From the NCBI GenBank assembly GCA_902464015.1, contig CABQHM010000074.1, positions 1-13,685 on the forward strand: a stretch of 13,685 bases of DNA, in the 5' to 3' direction. The position numbers and the translations under genes are program-made. Shown here one piece after another: positions 6,130 through 13,535 of this stretch (positions within the stretch are counted from its first letter, which is position 1; every line of letters starts with the position of its first letter). The notes under the pieces were generated by a model, which worked only from the letters and a program-made list of their open reading frames with translations, was not told the origin of the DNA and did no database searches. This stretch comes from an uncultured Coriobacteriales bacterium. GTDB lineage: Bacteria > Actinomycetota > Coriobacteriia > Coriobacteriales > UMGS124.

Positions 6130-7737
6130 ATGTGGCTCAGACTTCGCATAAATGATGTGTGCGCCATCGTGAATACGTTGGGCACCCTGGTGAGCGGTGT
6201 CGGCGCGGCTATGCTCGTGCCGATCGTCGTGGCGCTTGCTGCAGGGGAGTACCGGCCCGCCGCGAGCTTCTTGCTCTCCTTTGGGGCGACGTTTGCCCTC
6301 GGTAGCGCCATGCGCCTTGTGCGCCCCAAGACCCGCGGACTGTCGCGCACGCAGGCGCTCGTCGTCACGGGCCTGGCATGGGTTGCCGCCTCGCTCGTCA
6401 GCGCGCTGCCGTTTGTGGTGCAGGGCCTGTACGCCTCGCCCTTCGACGCCTTCTTCGACGCCGTGTCGTGCTACACGGGCACGGGCATGTCGCTCATCCA
6501 GCGCCTGTCGCACCTGCCGTACTCGTTTGGCGTCTGGCGCATGATCATGCTCGCCATCGGCGCCCAGGGTATCGTCATTATGGCCCTGGCGCTCGGAACC
6601 ATCTCCAAGTTCTCTGGCGCCGGCATGCTGTTCGAGGCCGAGGGCCACCAAGACAAGCTCATGCCCGGCATGGCCGACACGTCGCGCTTCATTATCCTGT
6701 TCATGGGCTCGTTCATCGCCCTGGGCACGCTTGTCTGCAGCCTGATGTGCCTGGCGTTGTGCGGCATGCAGCCCCTGCGCGCCATCTACCACGGGTTCAG
6801 CTTGGCGGTCGCCGCCGCTGCCACGGGCGGCATCACCGTCATGGACGTGGGCGCCGTCTACTACCACCAGCCCGCGCTCTATGCCGTGCTCATCTGCCTC
6901 ATGCTTGCCGGCACCTTCAGCTTCGCCGTGTACCTGCGCATGTCGACCAAGGGCCCCCGCGAGCTCCTGCGCGACGTCGAGACGCGCATGATCTTGGCCT
7001 GGAGTTTCGTGGTGCTCACGCTGCTTGCCGTGTCGTTTGCCCAGGACGACGTCTTTGGCGATTTGGGCACCTTCCTGGACAAGGGCGTCTTCAACGCGGT
7101 GTCGGCCTTGACGGGCACGGGCTTCTGCACCCTGTCGAGCGCCCAGCTCACCGGTGTGGCGAGCCGCGCGGTGCTCTTCTGCTTCATCTTGGGCATGGCC
7201 ATGGGCGGCGCCACGTCCTCTACCGCCGGTGGCGTCAAGGCCATCCGTGTCGTCGTCGCCATCAAGACGTTCGTGAGCGAGGTTCGCCGCGTGCTCATGC
7301 CCTCGAGCGCCCGCGAGGTCATTCGATACTACCATCTCGGCCAGCGCACGCTTACCAGCGAGCTGTCGCGCAACGCCATGATCGTCTTCCTGCTGTTCAT
7401 GCTTACCTACCTGGTAGGAGGCATGGCGGGCGTGCTTTTTGGAATCGACCCGCTCTCGGCGATGCTCGAGAGCGTCTCATGCACCAACAACTGCGGCATC
7501 TCAGCCGGCGTTGTCTCGCCTGACCTGCCGGCGGCGCTCAAGACGGTCTACCTGGTGCAGATGCTCGCCGGGCGTCTCGAGTTTGTGACGCTTCTGGCAA
7601 CGCTTGCCAGCGTCGCCGTGTCGTGCGTGCGCGGTTTCCACGACAGTCCCGTTGGCACAGGCCTGCGCTCCATGGTGCCTGAGAATGCCCGCAGGGCCTG
7701 GCGCGGCCTGCCTGCGCGCCGAGGACCGAGGAGGTAG
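6130..7737 (+). CDS. trkH: Trk/Ktr-type potassium transporter channel subunit (TrkH/KtrB family)
   Basis: Membrane K+ translocating subunit, 535 residues with the fourfold M1-P-M2 plan. Filter loops are SCYTGTGMS (113-121), AAATGGI (229-235), ALTGTGFCT (326-334) and CTNNCGIS (451-458); the family block GGATSSTAGGVK lies at 359-370. The fourth loop departs from the usual Gly-rich form but keeps the filter Gly. I chose ATG 6130 because MWLRLR directly precedes the first membrane helix. A TTG 6 codons earlier (6112) is possible, and neither has a good Shine-Dalgarno (a GGGG lies 12 nt before the ATG). The cytoplasmic NAD/ATP-sensing partner TrkA/KtrA is absent here. It ends in a basic tail; the next gene starts 5 nt later, so it heads an operon with the OB-like protein and rsgA. 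Confidence 0.9.
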   Translation: MWLRLRINDVCAIVNTLGTLVSGVGAAMLVPIVVALAAGEYRPAASFLLSFGATFALGSAMRLVRPKTRGLSRTQALVVTGLAWVAASLVSALPFVVQGLYASPFDAFFDAVSCYTGTGMSLIQRLSHLPYSFGVWRMIMLAIGAQGIVIMALALGTISKFSGAGMLFEAEGHQDKLMPGMADTSRFIILFMGSFIALGTLVCSLMCLALCGMQPLRAIYHGFSLAVAAAATGGITVMDVGAVYYHQPALYAVLICLMLAGTFSFAVYLRMSTKGPRELLRDVETRMILAWSFVVLTLLAVSFAQDDVFGDLGTFLDKGVFNAVSALTGTGFCTLSSAQLTGVASRAVLFCFILGMAMGGATSSTAGGVKAIRVVVAIKTFVSEVRRVLMPSSAREVIRYYHLGQRTLTSELSRNAMIVFLLFMLTYLVGGMAGVLFGIDPLSAMLESVSCTNNCGISAGVVSPDLPAALKTVYLVQMLAGRLEFVTLLATLASVAVSCVRGFHDSPVGTGLRSMVPENARRAWRGLPARRGPRR

Positions 7738-7742
7738 GCGCC

Positions 7743-8483
7743 GTGGCTCCCGTTGACACCCATCCCCAAATCAAAAAGAGGCTCGACAAGCGCCAGCGCG
7801 CCTGGAAGAGTTTTCGCGACACCTTGAAGGTGTTCATTCGCGTGACGCTGTATGCTGTGGGCCTGACCGTCGCGTTCTACCTGGTGGCGTTGGCCCTGTT
7901 CCTGCTGGCACCTTCGGTGGGCAAGGCCGACGAGGCGACCGGTTCGACGACTTCGCAGCCTGCGCAGATGCCCGTGTACGACGCGGCTCTGGGAGGCGGC
8001 AGCGGCATCTTGCCCACGGGTCTGTCCGAGGATGACGCGAGCTACGTGTCGATCTCGCGCCTGGAGTCGGGCGACGCTTCCTACGACGACTCGCTCGTGT
8101 CGTTTCGCGGCGAGGTTGTCGGTGAGCCGGTGAACTCCTCGAGCAGCTCGCACAAGTGGGTTCTTGTGCAGTCCAGCGGTGCCCACACGAGCTCCATCGA
8201 GGTCCTCATGACCAACGAGCAGGTGGCGCAGATAAAAAACTGGGGTAGTTACCAGGTAAAAGGCGCCACCGTTCGTGTGACGGGAATCTACCGTGTCGCT
8301 GACGCCAACAACACGGGCACGCTTGACGTCACCGCGTACGTGGTGCGCGTCGTCGACGAGGGCGGCCCGCTTGAGCCCGAGCCCGTCAGCACCCACATCG
8401 TGGTGGCCGGTGTCTCCCTGGTGGTGCTGGGAGGCATCCTCACCGGTGTCAACTTCTACCAAAGGAGAAGGTCCCGCTCATGA
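7743..8483 (+). CDS. Unknown membrane protein, two TM helices and a probable OB-like extracytoplasmic domain
   Basis: I do not recognise a named family. The 246-residue protein has a basic N-terminus (residues 10-30), one membrane helix (about 32-57), a Ser/Thr/Gly-rich linker (60-115), a beta-rich domain (118-206), a second helix (217-238) and a short basic end (RRRSRS). By the positive-inside rule both ends are cytoplasmic and the middle lies outside. The beta region, with SFRGEVVGEP, KWVLVQ, YQVKGATVRVTGIYR and LDVTAYVVRVVDEG, has the strand spacing of an OB fold of the type seen in periplasmic BOF/CcmE-like proteins; this is inference. The GTG start has GAGGACCGAGGAGG upstream. It sits 5 nt after trkH and overlaps rsgA by 4 nt (ATGA), so the three are co-expressed. 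Function unknown; a TrkH accessory subunit is one guess. Confidence 0.8.
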   Translation: MAPVDTHPQIKKRLDKRQRAWKSFRDTLKVFIRVTLYAVGLTVAFYLVALALFLLAPSVGKADEATGSTTSQPAQMPVYDAALGGGSGILPTGLSEDDASYVSISRLESGDASYDDSLVSFRGEVVGEPVNSSSSSHKWVLVQSSGAHTSSIEVLMTNEQVAQIKNWGSYQVKGATVRVTGIYRVADANNTGTLDVTAYVVRVVDEGGPLEPEPVSTHIVVAGVSLVVLGGILTGVNFYQRRRSRS

Positions 8484-9670
8484 GCGCTAAGCCAAGCCGT
8501 AGCTCGCGTCGTCCCGCCAAGAAGGCTCGCCGTGCAGACGAGGTCCCTGCGGAGCGCATGGATGGCGCCGCCTGCCTTGAGGGGCCCGATGAGGGCGGGA
8601 TGCTCGATTTCGAGCCTGCATTTGGGGACTTCACGGTCGAGGAGCGCGTAAGGGACCAGTTCAGGGCATTCGTCGAAGAGCGCGAGCAGGCGGGCGAGGA
8701 GCTTGTCGGCCCGCGCCTGGGCCGCGTCATCCGCCTTGACAGGGGTTACCCCCTTGTGGAGACGGCCGAGGGATCCTGCCGTGCCGAGCATGCGATATCG
8801 CTCGTAAAGGATCGTTTCCGCGACTTTCGTGCTGCCGTGGGTGACTGGGTCGTGCTCGACACACCAGAGGGGCATGACAAGGCGGTCATCGAGACGGTCC
8901 TTGCCCGCGCCACAGAGCTCTCCCGCTGGGACGGCGGCACCTGGGGTGCCCGGCAGGTGCTTGCCGCAAACGTCGACACCATGCTCGTGGCCCAGCCGCT
9001 TTCCAAGCGCGACCTGGTGTGCGACCGCCTCGTGCGCTCGGTGGTGCTTGCGCGCCAGGGCGGCATCGCGCCGTGTGTGCTGCTGACAAAGGCCGACCGC
9101 TGCGGTGGGGAGGAGCGCCTTCAGGCCATCATGGCGCAGGTGCGCTGCGCCGTGGGGCAGGGTGTGCCTGTCGTGGCGCTCAGCGTGCCGGAGGGACGCG
9201 GCGTCGAAGAGGTGCGCCAGCTCATCGAGCCCGGACGTTGCGCCATCTTGCTCGGCGAGAGCGGCGCCGGCAAGTCGACGCTCGTCAACGCCCTGGTGGG
9301 AGCCGAGGTTCTCGGCGTGGGCGAGGTGCGTGGCCGTGACGACCAGGGCAGGCACACCACGGTGGCCCGCCGTATGGTGAAAGTGCCCGACGCCGGCGTG
9401 CTTGTGGACGCCCCGGGCCTGCGCTCGCTTCCGCTGCTCGACGAGGAGACCGGTCTTGCGCGGACGTTCCCCGAGATAGACGAGCTGGTGGGAGGCTGCC
9501 GTTTCCGCGACTGCACGCACGGCAACGAGCCTGGTTGCGCCGTACGGGAAGGCGTGCGTGAGGGCACGGTCGACCCTGGCAGGCTCGAGGAGTACCGCAT
9601 GCTCGTCTCCGAGATGCTCAACAACCGCCGCGGTCTCGATCCGGCTGCCAAGGCGTCGCTCACCAAGTAG
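8480..9670 (+). CDS. rsgA: Ribosome small-subunit maturation GTPase RsgA (YjeQ/EngC)
   Basis: Circularly permuted GTPase that binds the 30S subunit late in assembly. The 396 residues show the permuted order: an OB-fold around 78-140, then G4 as TKAD (203-206), G1 GESGAGKST (259-267), G2 GRHTT (290-294) and G3 DAPG (310-313, normally DTPG). The C-terminal zinc knuckle uses C340, C345, H347 and C353 (CRFRDCTHGNEPGC). Unusually, about 75 basic and acidic residues precede the OB-fold, where many RsgA proteins have few. The ATG overlaps the previous stop (ATGA), and AAAGGAGAAGG (8461-8471) is a clear RBS 8 nt upstream. Pairing with trkH may only reflect operon convenience. Confidence 0.95.
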   Translation: MSAKPSRSSRRPAKKARRADEVPAERMDGAACLEGPDEGGMLDFEPAFGDFTVEERVRDQFRAFVEEREQAGEELVGPRLGRVIRLDRGYPLVETAEGSCRAEHAISLVKDRFRDFRAAVGDWVVLDTPEGHDKAVIETVLARATELSRWDGGTWGARQVLAANVDTMLVAQPLSKRDLVCDRLVRSVVLARQGGIAPCVLLTKADRCGGEERLQAIMAQVRCAVGQGVPVVALSVPEGRGVEEVRQLIEPGRCAILLGESGAGKSTLVNALVGAEVLGVGEVRGRDDQGRHTTVARRMVKVPDAGVLVDAPGLRSLPLLDEETGLARTFPEIDELVGGCRFRDCTHGNEPGCAVREGVREGTVDPGRLEEYRMLVSEMLNNRRGLDPAAKASLTK

Positions 9671-9716
9671 AGAAGGGCGCGTGCGGCGGTCCTGCGATAT
9701 ATGAGTGAGTTATGTA

Positions 9717-9730
9717 TCACGCTGGCGTGA
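9717..9730 (+). promoter_or_regulatory. Perfect palindrome, candidate operator
   Basis: TCACGC-TG-GCGTGA has six-base arms with no mismatch and a 2-nt centre. It starts 47 nt after the rsgA stop. Such compact symmetry suits a dimeric regulator better than a terminator, as no T-run follows. The regulator is unknown. Confidence 0.4.
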
Positions 9731-9759
9731 CAAATAGGCTCAATAACGCCGTCTAGCAG

Positions 9760-9783
9760 GCATGTTATGTCTGTGTGACATGC
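9760..9783 (+). promoter_or_regulatory. Inverted repeat in the pilus leader
   Basis: GCATGT (9760-9765) pairs with ACATGC (9778-9783). Inside, ATGTC (9767-9771) can pair with GACAT (9777-9781) around loop TGTGT. The two pairings are mutually exclusive, so the stretch could switch or simply be symmetric. Confidence 0.35.
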
Positions 9784-9867
9784 AGGTGCAAATCCATAGA
9801 CCTCACATGCGGCTTTGGCCCCGGGCCTTTCATACTATGAGGCACCCCCTCAATCCATGTCAATCGA

Positions 9868-9886
9868 CCCCGGTTTTGCGCCGGGG
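9868..9886 (+). promoter_or_regulatory. GC hairpin just upstream of the cpaB RBS
   Basis: CCCCGG pairs with CCGGGG around TTTTGCG. The 6-bp all-GC stem ends 5 nt before the Shine-Dalgarno stretch (GGAGAGGGG, 9892-9900) of cpaB. It could protect the mRNA or modulate translation start. Confidence 0.45.
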
Positions 9887-9891
9887 CCTGT

Positions 9892-9900
9892 GGAGAGGGG
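9892..9900 (+). promoter_or_regulatory. RBS deciding the cpaB start
   Basis: GGAGAGGGG lies 5 nt before ATG 9906. The open frame reaches back to 9762, but that part is leader DNA without an RBS. Confidence 0.65.
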
Positions 9901-9905
9901 CGCCC

Positions 9906-10751
9906 ATGTCTGCCAAAGCGCGCACGATCGCAGCCGTTGTTCTCGCCGTTTTGGCGGCGGTGTGCATGCTTGCGTACGCGGCAGGCGTGCGTGGCCAGGC
10001 GTCGGGCGAGCGTGAGAAGGCGCTTGAGCGCTATGGCGGGGAGACCGCCCCGGTCTGTGTCGCATCGCGACCCATTGCTGCAGGTGAGGCGTTCAGCGAG
10101 CGCAACGTGGAGGTCCTTGAGTGGCTTGTCGACCTTCTGCCCGAGGGGGCTTTGGCAGATTCCGACGAAGTCATCGGTAAGACCGCCGCGTGCGCCATTG
10201 CGCAGAACACGCCCCTGTCTCGCGTGCTCGTGGAATCGGCAACGGAGCCGATCGGCGTGCCTGAGGGCCTTGTGGCGCTCTCGGTGCCCTGCACGGCTGA
10301 CACGGCGGTGGGAGGAACACTTGCGGCGGGGTCGATCGTCGACGTCTATGTGGTGGGCGACGGCTCGGCTCGCCCTGTGGCGCAGGAGGTGCAGGTCCTC
10401 AAGACCAACGTCGCTTCGGGCCTGGGCAGTCTGGCGTGGGCTGTGCTGGCCGTCGCGCCCGACCAGGTTGAGTCACTCGTTGCGGCATGCGCGGTGCAGA
10501 AGGTCTACCTCACGCTTCCTTCCGAAGAAGAACTGACGCAGCGCGGCGAGGGGCAGGTGAGCCGGGCGGAGCAGGCCGTGGCCGATGGACTCGTTGAGGC
10601 CTATGGCACCCCTGAGGATGCCATGCAGACGGCGTCTGCAGGCAACGCCACGCCTGCGAGTTCGGGAGCGGCTGGCGATGCGGCGCAAGCGGGCGCGGGA
10701 GCGGCTGGCGATGCGGCGGATGCGCCTGTGGCCACGGTCGAGGGGGAGTGA
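9906..10751 (+). CDS. cpaB: SAF-domain pilus assembly protein CpaB/RcpC-like
   Basis: Membrane-anchored assembly factor of the Tad/Flp pilus, 281 residues. An N-terminal membrane helix (about 7-27) is followed by a SAF domain with VASRPIAAGEAFSERNVEV (52-70) and IGKTAACAIAQNTPLSR (90-106). An RcpC-type domain with LVALSVPCTADTAVGGTLAAGSIVDVYVV (122-150) extends to about 205 (VYLTLPSEEEL). The last 45 residues are low-complexity Ala/Gly with an 11-residue repeat. In diderm bacteria CpaB works beside a secretin. Here tadZ follows directly and no secretin gene intervenes, as expected in a monoderm. No Flp pilin gene is upstream within the window. The start at 9906 is fixed by the RBS and the helix. 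It is the first gene of the visible pilus operon, and its stop lies 4 nt before the tadZ ATG. Confidence 0.85.
   Translation: MSAKARTIAAVVLAVLAAVCMLAYAAGVRGQASGEREKALERYGGETAPVCVASRPIAAGEAFSERNVEVLEWLVDLLPEGALADSDEVIGKTAACAIAQNTPLSRVLVESATEPIGVPEGLVALSVPCTADTAVGGTLAAGSIVDVYVVGDGSARPVAQEVQVLKTNVASGLGSLAWAVLAVAPDQVESLVAACAVQKVYLTLPSEEELTQRGEGQVSRAEQAVADGLVEAYGTPEDAMQTASAGNATPASSGAAGDAAQAGAGAAGDAADAPVATVEGE
10663..10718 (+). repeat. In-frame direct repeat in the cpaB tail
   Basis: An identical 23-nt block occurs at 10663-10685 and 10696-10718, a 33-nt (11-codon) period, encoding two GAAGDAA-type units. It is probably a slippage-prone linker. Confidence 0.8.
10740..10748 (+). promoter_or_regulatory. 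RBS deciding the tadZ start
   Basis: GAGGGGGAG lies 7 nt before ATG 10756. It supports this start over the open frame that reaches back to 10585 through cpaB. Confidence 0.65.
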
Positions 10752-10755
10752 CCCC

Positions 10756-12240
10756 ATGGCAGGGCAGGGGTGCGCGCGTTGGCTCGTGTGTTCGGGCGCG
10801 CTTGAGTTTGCGGGACTTGCATCGGCGCTTGCGCTTGGGGCATGCGCAACATCTATCCAATGGGCTTCGACATCCCACGATATACGCGATATCCTGCAGT
10901 TTTCCTCACACGACCAGAATCTGGGCGTGCTTGTGGCCGCCGGTATGGCAGGGGAGGACCCCTGCGAGGCGGCATGCGCCCTGGCCGGGCTGCATGAGGG
11001 CCGCACCGTGCTGTGCGTCGGCGGGGCCGCCGAGCATGCGCAGGCGTGTGCCGCGCGCGGGGTGACTGCGACGGTCGAGCCGCAGGGGCTTGTGCGGCTG
11101 CTTGTCGCCCTGCATGCCGAGGACCTGCGTGCCTGCGCGGAGCAACGCCAGCCCGACCAGGCGGCGACGCCCGAGCCGCAGGTGAGGACGCAGAACAGCC
11201 AGGACCACGCTGCCCCGCGACAGGTGCGCAGCCAGGGCGGTGTGCCGTCGCACGATTGCGAAGGGCGGCTCCACGCGCCAAACGACACCGACATCATCAA
11301 CGCCATCAAGGAACCCATCGTGCTCGCCCCGGTCGTGCACCTCTCGCAGGACATCGAGTGCCTCGTTGTGGGGATGGACGACCCCGTGCCCACGGTGTGC
11401 GTCGCCTCGGCGCGCGGCGGTGTCGGCAAGAGCGCGATTGCCGTCGCGGCCGCGCTCGCCCTTGCGCACAGGGGCCTCAACGTCTCGCTCATCGACCTCG
11501 ATTTTCAGTTCGGCACCTGCCTGGGGTACCTCGGCAGCGGGGAGACCGACGGCCTCATCGACCCGGGATGCACGGACAAGACCGTGTCGGTCGACGCCCG
11601 CACGCTTGCCCGGTGCCGCTGCACGCCGTGCCGGGGCCTTGCGGCATACGAGTTCTGCCGCATGCCCGAACAGGCGGAGCTTCTGTTCGGGGTTTCGGCG
11701 CAGCTGGTGCGGGCGGCGCGGGCGGGCAGCGACGTTGCTGTGGTGGATTTGCCCGCGGGTGTCAACGAGACGGTGGCTCAAGCGATCGAGCTTTCAGACC
11801 GATGCCTGTTCGTGGCAGATCAAGGGGCGCTGTCACTGGAGTCGGTCAGCGCCCAGCAGGCGCTCTGCGCCCGTTTGGGGATTCCGCGCACCAAGCTCAT
11901 CACCGTGATGAACCGCTGCGACCCGCGCCACCGTGACGAGGGGTTTCTCCAACGGGCGAGCTTTGAGACGCAGGCCCCGCGGGTGGTGCGCGTGCTCGAC
12001 GGCGGCGCCGATGTGACGCAGATGCTCTCCATCGGCCACGCCGCCGACCTCATCAAGATACAGAACAAGTTCGCCGTGTCGGTGGACGCGCTCATGGCGC
12101 AGGTCTGCTCCGGTCTTGGGATTCAGGGTTTCGAAGGAGCCCAAGAGGGATGGGCCCCGTCTGAGACGGGTGCGGTGCCGGGCAAGGGACGCAGGCGCAA
12201 GGGTAAGGCTGCCGAACAGGAGGTGCCATGTCCGTTCTAG
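10756..12240 (+). CDS. tadZ: Tad pilus localization ATPase, TadZ/CpaE family
   Basis: Polar-localization/assembly ATPase of the MinD/ParA superfamily, 494 residues. The N-terminal 1-125 looks like a degenerate response-regulator fold: it has a regular alpha/beta pattern but no phosphoacceptor Asp at the expected site (LVAAGMAG). A variable linker follows (130-200). The ATPase has the deviant Walker A ARGGVGKS (219-226), in which the first, signature Lys is Arg (R220). Then come LIDLDFQFG (245-253, switch I) and VVDLPAG (329-335, Walker B). Between them an insert carries C272, C287, C289, C292 and C301 (including CRCTPC), which I have not seen described for TadZ. The C-terminus is basic (KGRRRKGK). 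Start chosen by RBS; the stop overlaps tadA by 13 nt. Confidence 0.85.
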   Translation: MAGQGCARWLVCSGALEFAGLASALALGACATSIQWASTSHDIRDILQFSSHDQNLGVLVAAGMAGEDPCEAACALAGLHEGRTVLCVGGAAEHAQACAARGVTATVEPQGLVRLLVALHAEDLRACAEQRQPDQAATPEPQVRTQNSQDHAAPRQVRSQGGVPSHDCEGRLHAPNDTDIINAIKEPIVLAPVVHLSQDIECLVVGMDDPVPTVCVASARGGVGKSAIAVAAALALAHRGLNVSLIDLDFQFGTCLGYLGSGETDGLIDPGCTDKTVSVDARTLARCRCTPCRGLAAYEFCRMPEQAELLFGVSAQLVRAARAGSDVAVVDLPAGVNETVAQAIELSDRCLFVADQGALSLESVSAQQALCARLGIPRTKLITVMNRCDPRHRDEGFLQRASFETQAPRVVRVLDGGADVTQMLSIGHAADLIKIQNKFAVSVDALMAQVCSGLGIQGFEGAQEGWAPSETGAVPGKGRRRKGKAAEQEVPCPF

Positions 12241-13535
12241 AGCGCGTCAGACAAAACGAAGGTGCGGCCGGTGCCACGTCTCAGCACATGCGCCGACTTC
12301 GCGCCCAGCTCAAAGAGGGTCTTGTCGCTCACTTGGGCTACCGCGAACTTGCCCGCATAGCGGAGGGTCCCGACGTCCAAAAGGCACGCGCCGAGCTCAC
12401 CATTGCGCTTGCGGCCGTTATGAACGAGGGCGGCTTTGAGTCGCTGGGAGCCTCGGAGCGTGACGTTCTTGCGCGAGAGACCTGCGACGACATCGTCGGC
12501 CTGGGCCCGCTTGAGACGTATATGGGCGACGAGACCGTGAGCGAGGTCATCGTGAACGGGACGGGGTCGCTGTACTTTGAGCGCGCGGGCACCCTGCACA
12601 GGGCACAGCGCGTGTTCGACACCGACGAGCAGATTCGCGCCGCCATTGACCGCATCATCGCTCCCTTGGGCCGCAGGCTTGACGAGCAGAGCCCCATCGT
12701 GAACGCGCGTCTCAAAAACGGGTATCGCGTCAACGCCGTGATTCCCCCCGTGGCGGTGGACGGGCCCTTGCTCACCATCCGCAAGTTTATGGCCGGCATC
12801 ACCACGTTGGACGAAATGGTGGGCCTCAAGTCGCTCCCTGCCTGGTATGCAGGTCTTTTGGGGGCGGCGGTGCGCACCCGGCAGGACATCGCCGTGGTGG
12901 GGGGAACCGGATCGGGCAAGACGACGCTGCTCAACGCCCTGTCACGCCAAATCGACCCGGGCGAGCGCATCGTGACCATCGAGGACTCCGCCGAGCTCAA
13001 GTTTGCCTCCGAGGCGCACGTCGCCCGCCTTGAGGCTCGCGATGCCTCCATCGAGGGAACAGGCGAGGTCACCATCCGCATGCTCGTCATCAATGCGCTT
13101 CGCATGCGGCCCGACCGGATCGTGGTGGGAGAGGTGCGCGGCGGCGAGGCGGTCGACATGCTGCAGGCCATGAACACAGGGCACGACGGTTCGCTCACCA
13201 CGTTGCATGCGGGCTCGGCGCGCGAGGCGGTCCTGCGCCTGGTCATGATGGCGCGCTTCGGCATCGACTTGCCTGCCGACATCTTGGAAGGCCAGGTGGC
13301 GACGGCGCTCGACCTCATCGTCATGACCCATCGCCTGCCGGGCGGCGAGCGCAGGGTCGGGGGCCTCACGTGCGTGAGCCTCTCTGAAGACGGGCGGGTT
13401 GGCCTGCGCGAATGCGTGCATTACGACGACGTGTCCGATGCCTGGGAGATGGTGGAGGAGCCGCCCTTCGTGTCCGAAGGCGTGCGCACGGGTGTGATAT
13501 CGAGACAGGAGGCCGACGCATGGCTGCCGTCCTAG
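12228..13535 (+). CDS. tadA: Tad pilus motor ATPase, TadA/CpaF family
   Basis: Hexameric secretion ATPase (GspE/VirB11 superfamily) that powers Flp pilus assembly, 435 residues. The N-terminal domain (1-215) includes SEVIVNG (105-111) and LDEQSPIVNARL (151-162), both conserved in CpaF. Catalytic motifs are Walker A GGTGSGKTT (225-233), the Asp box IVTIEDSAEL (248-257), Walker B RMRPDRIVVGEVRG (292-305) and the His box TGHDGSLTTLHAGS (317-330). All are intact, so it should be active. AGGAGG (12218-12223) lies 4 nt before the ATG, and the start lies inside the end of tadZ. The stop lies 16 nt inside tadB. This nested overlap indicates translational coupling. CpaF is the common alternative name. 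Confidence 0.96.
   Translation: MSVLERVRQNEGAAGATSQHMRRLRAQLKEGLVAHLGYRELARIAEGPDVQKARAELTIALAAVMNEGGFESLGASERDVLARETCDDIVGLGPLETYMGDETVSEVIVNGTGSLYFERAGTLHRAQRVFDTDEQIRAAIDRIIAPLGRRLDEQSPIVNARLKNGYRVNAVIPPVAVDGPLLTIRKFMAGITTLDEMVGLKSLPAWYAGLLGAAVRTRQDIAVVGGTGSGKTTLLNALSRQIDPGERIVTIEDSAELKFASEAHVARLEARDASIEGTGEVTIRMLVINALRMRPDRIVVGEVRGGEAVDMLQAMNTGHDGSLTTLHAGSAREAVLRLVMMARFGIDLPADILEGQVATALDLIVMTHRLPGGERRVGGLTCVSLSEDGRVGLRECVHYDDVSDAWEMVEEPPFVSEGVRTGVISRQEADAWLPS

Larger units (their letters stand above)
9671..9905 (+). other. Gene-free, structured leader before the Tad pilus operon
   Basis: No gene is visible in these 235 nt. The left 120 nt are more AT-rich than the surrounding coding DNA. 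Besides the palindromes listed separately, GTTATGT occurs twice (9709-9715 and 9764-9770), AGGT and ACCT (around 9785-9804) could pair within a stem that has CATG on both sides, and GGCC / GGCC lies around CCG at 9817-9827. No strong promoter was found; GTGACA (9727-9732) matches a -35 at 5 of 6 positions but has no good -10 at the right distance. I could not match the region to a known riboswitch. Confidence 0.55.

Noticed and set aside
6087..6155. A 22-codon open frame before trkH.
   Set aside because: Not listed as a gene: no convincing RBS, and most of it lies within the trkH start region.
6082..7335. Long minus-strand frame (417 codons) opposite trkH.
   Set aside because: It is a low-complexity His/Ala/Arg/Glu product of the antisense of trkH, with no RBS or known motif.
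9784..9800. T-arm-like GGTGCAAATCC suggesting a tRNA.
   Set aside because: The T-stem has only two pairs and no acceptor, D or anticodon stem can be placed around it.
9783..9830. Possible c-di-GMP-I (GEMM) riboswitch around GGTGCAAATCC.
   Set aside because: There is no GAAA tetraloop, no GACGCAAAGC block and no GGTAGC segment. Kept only as a structured leader of unknown type.
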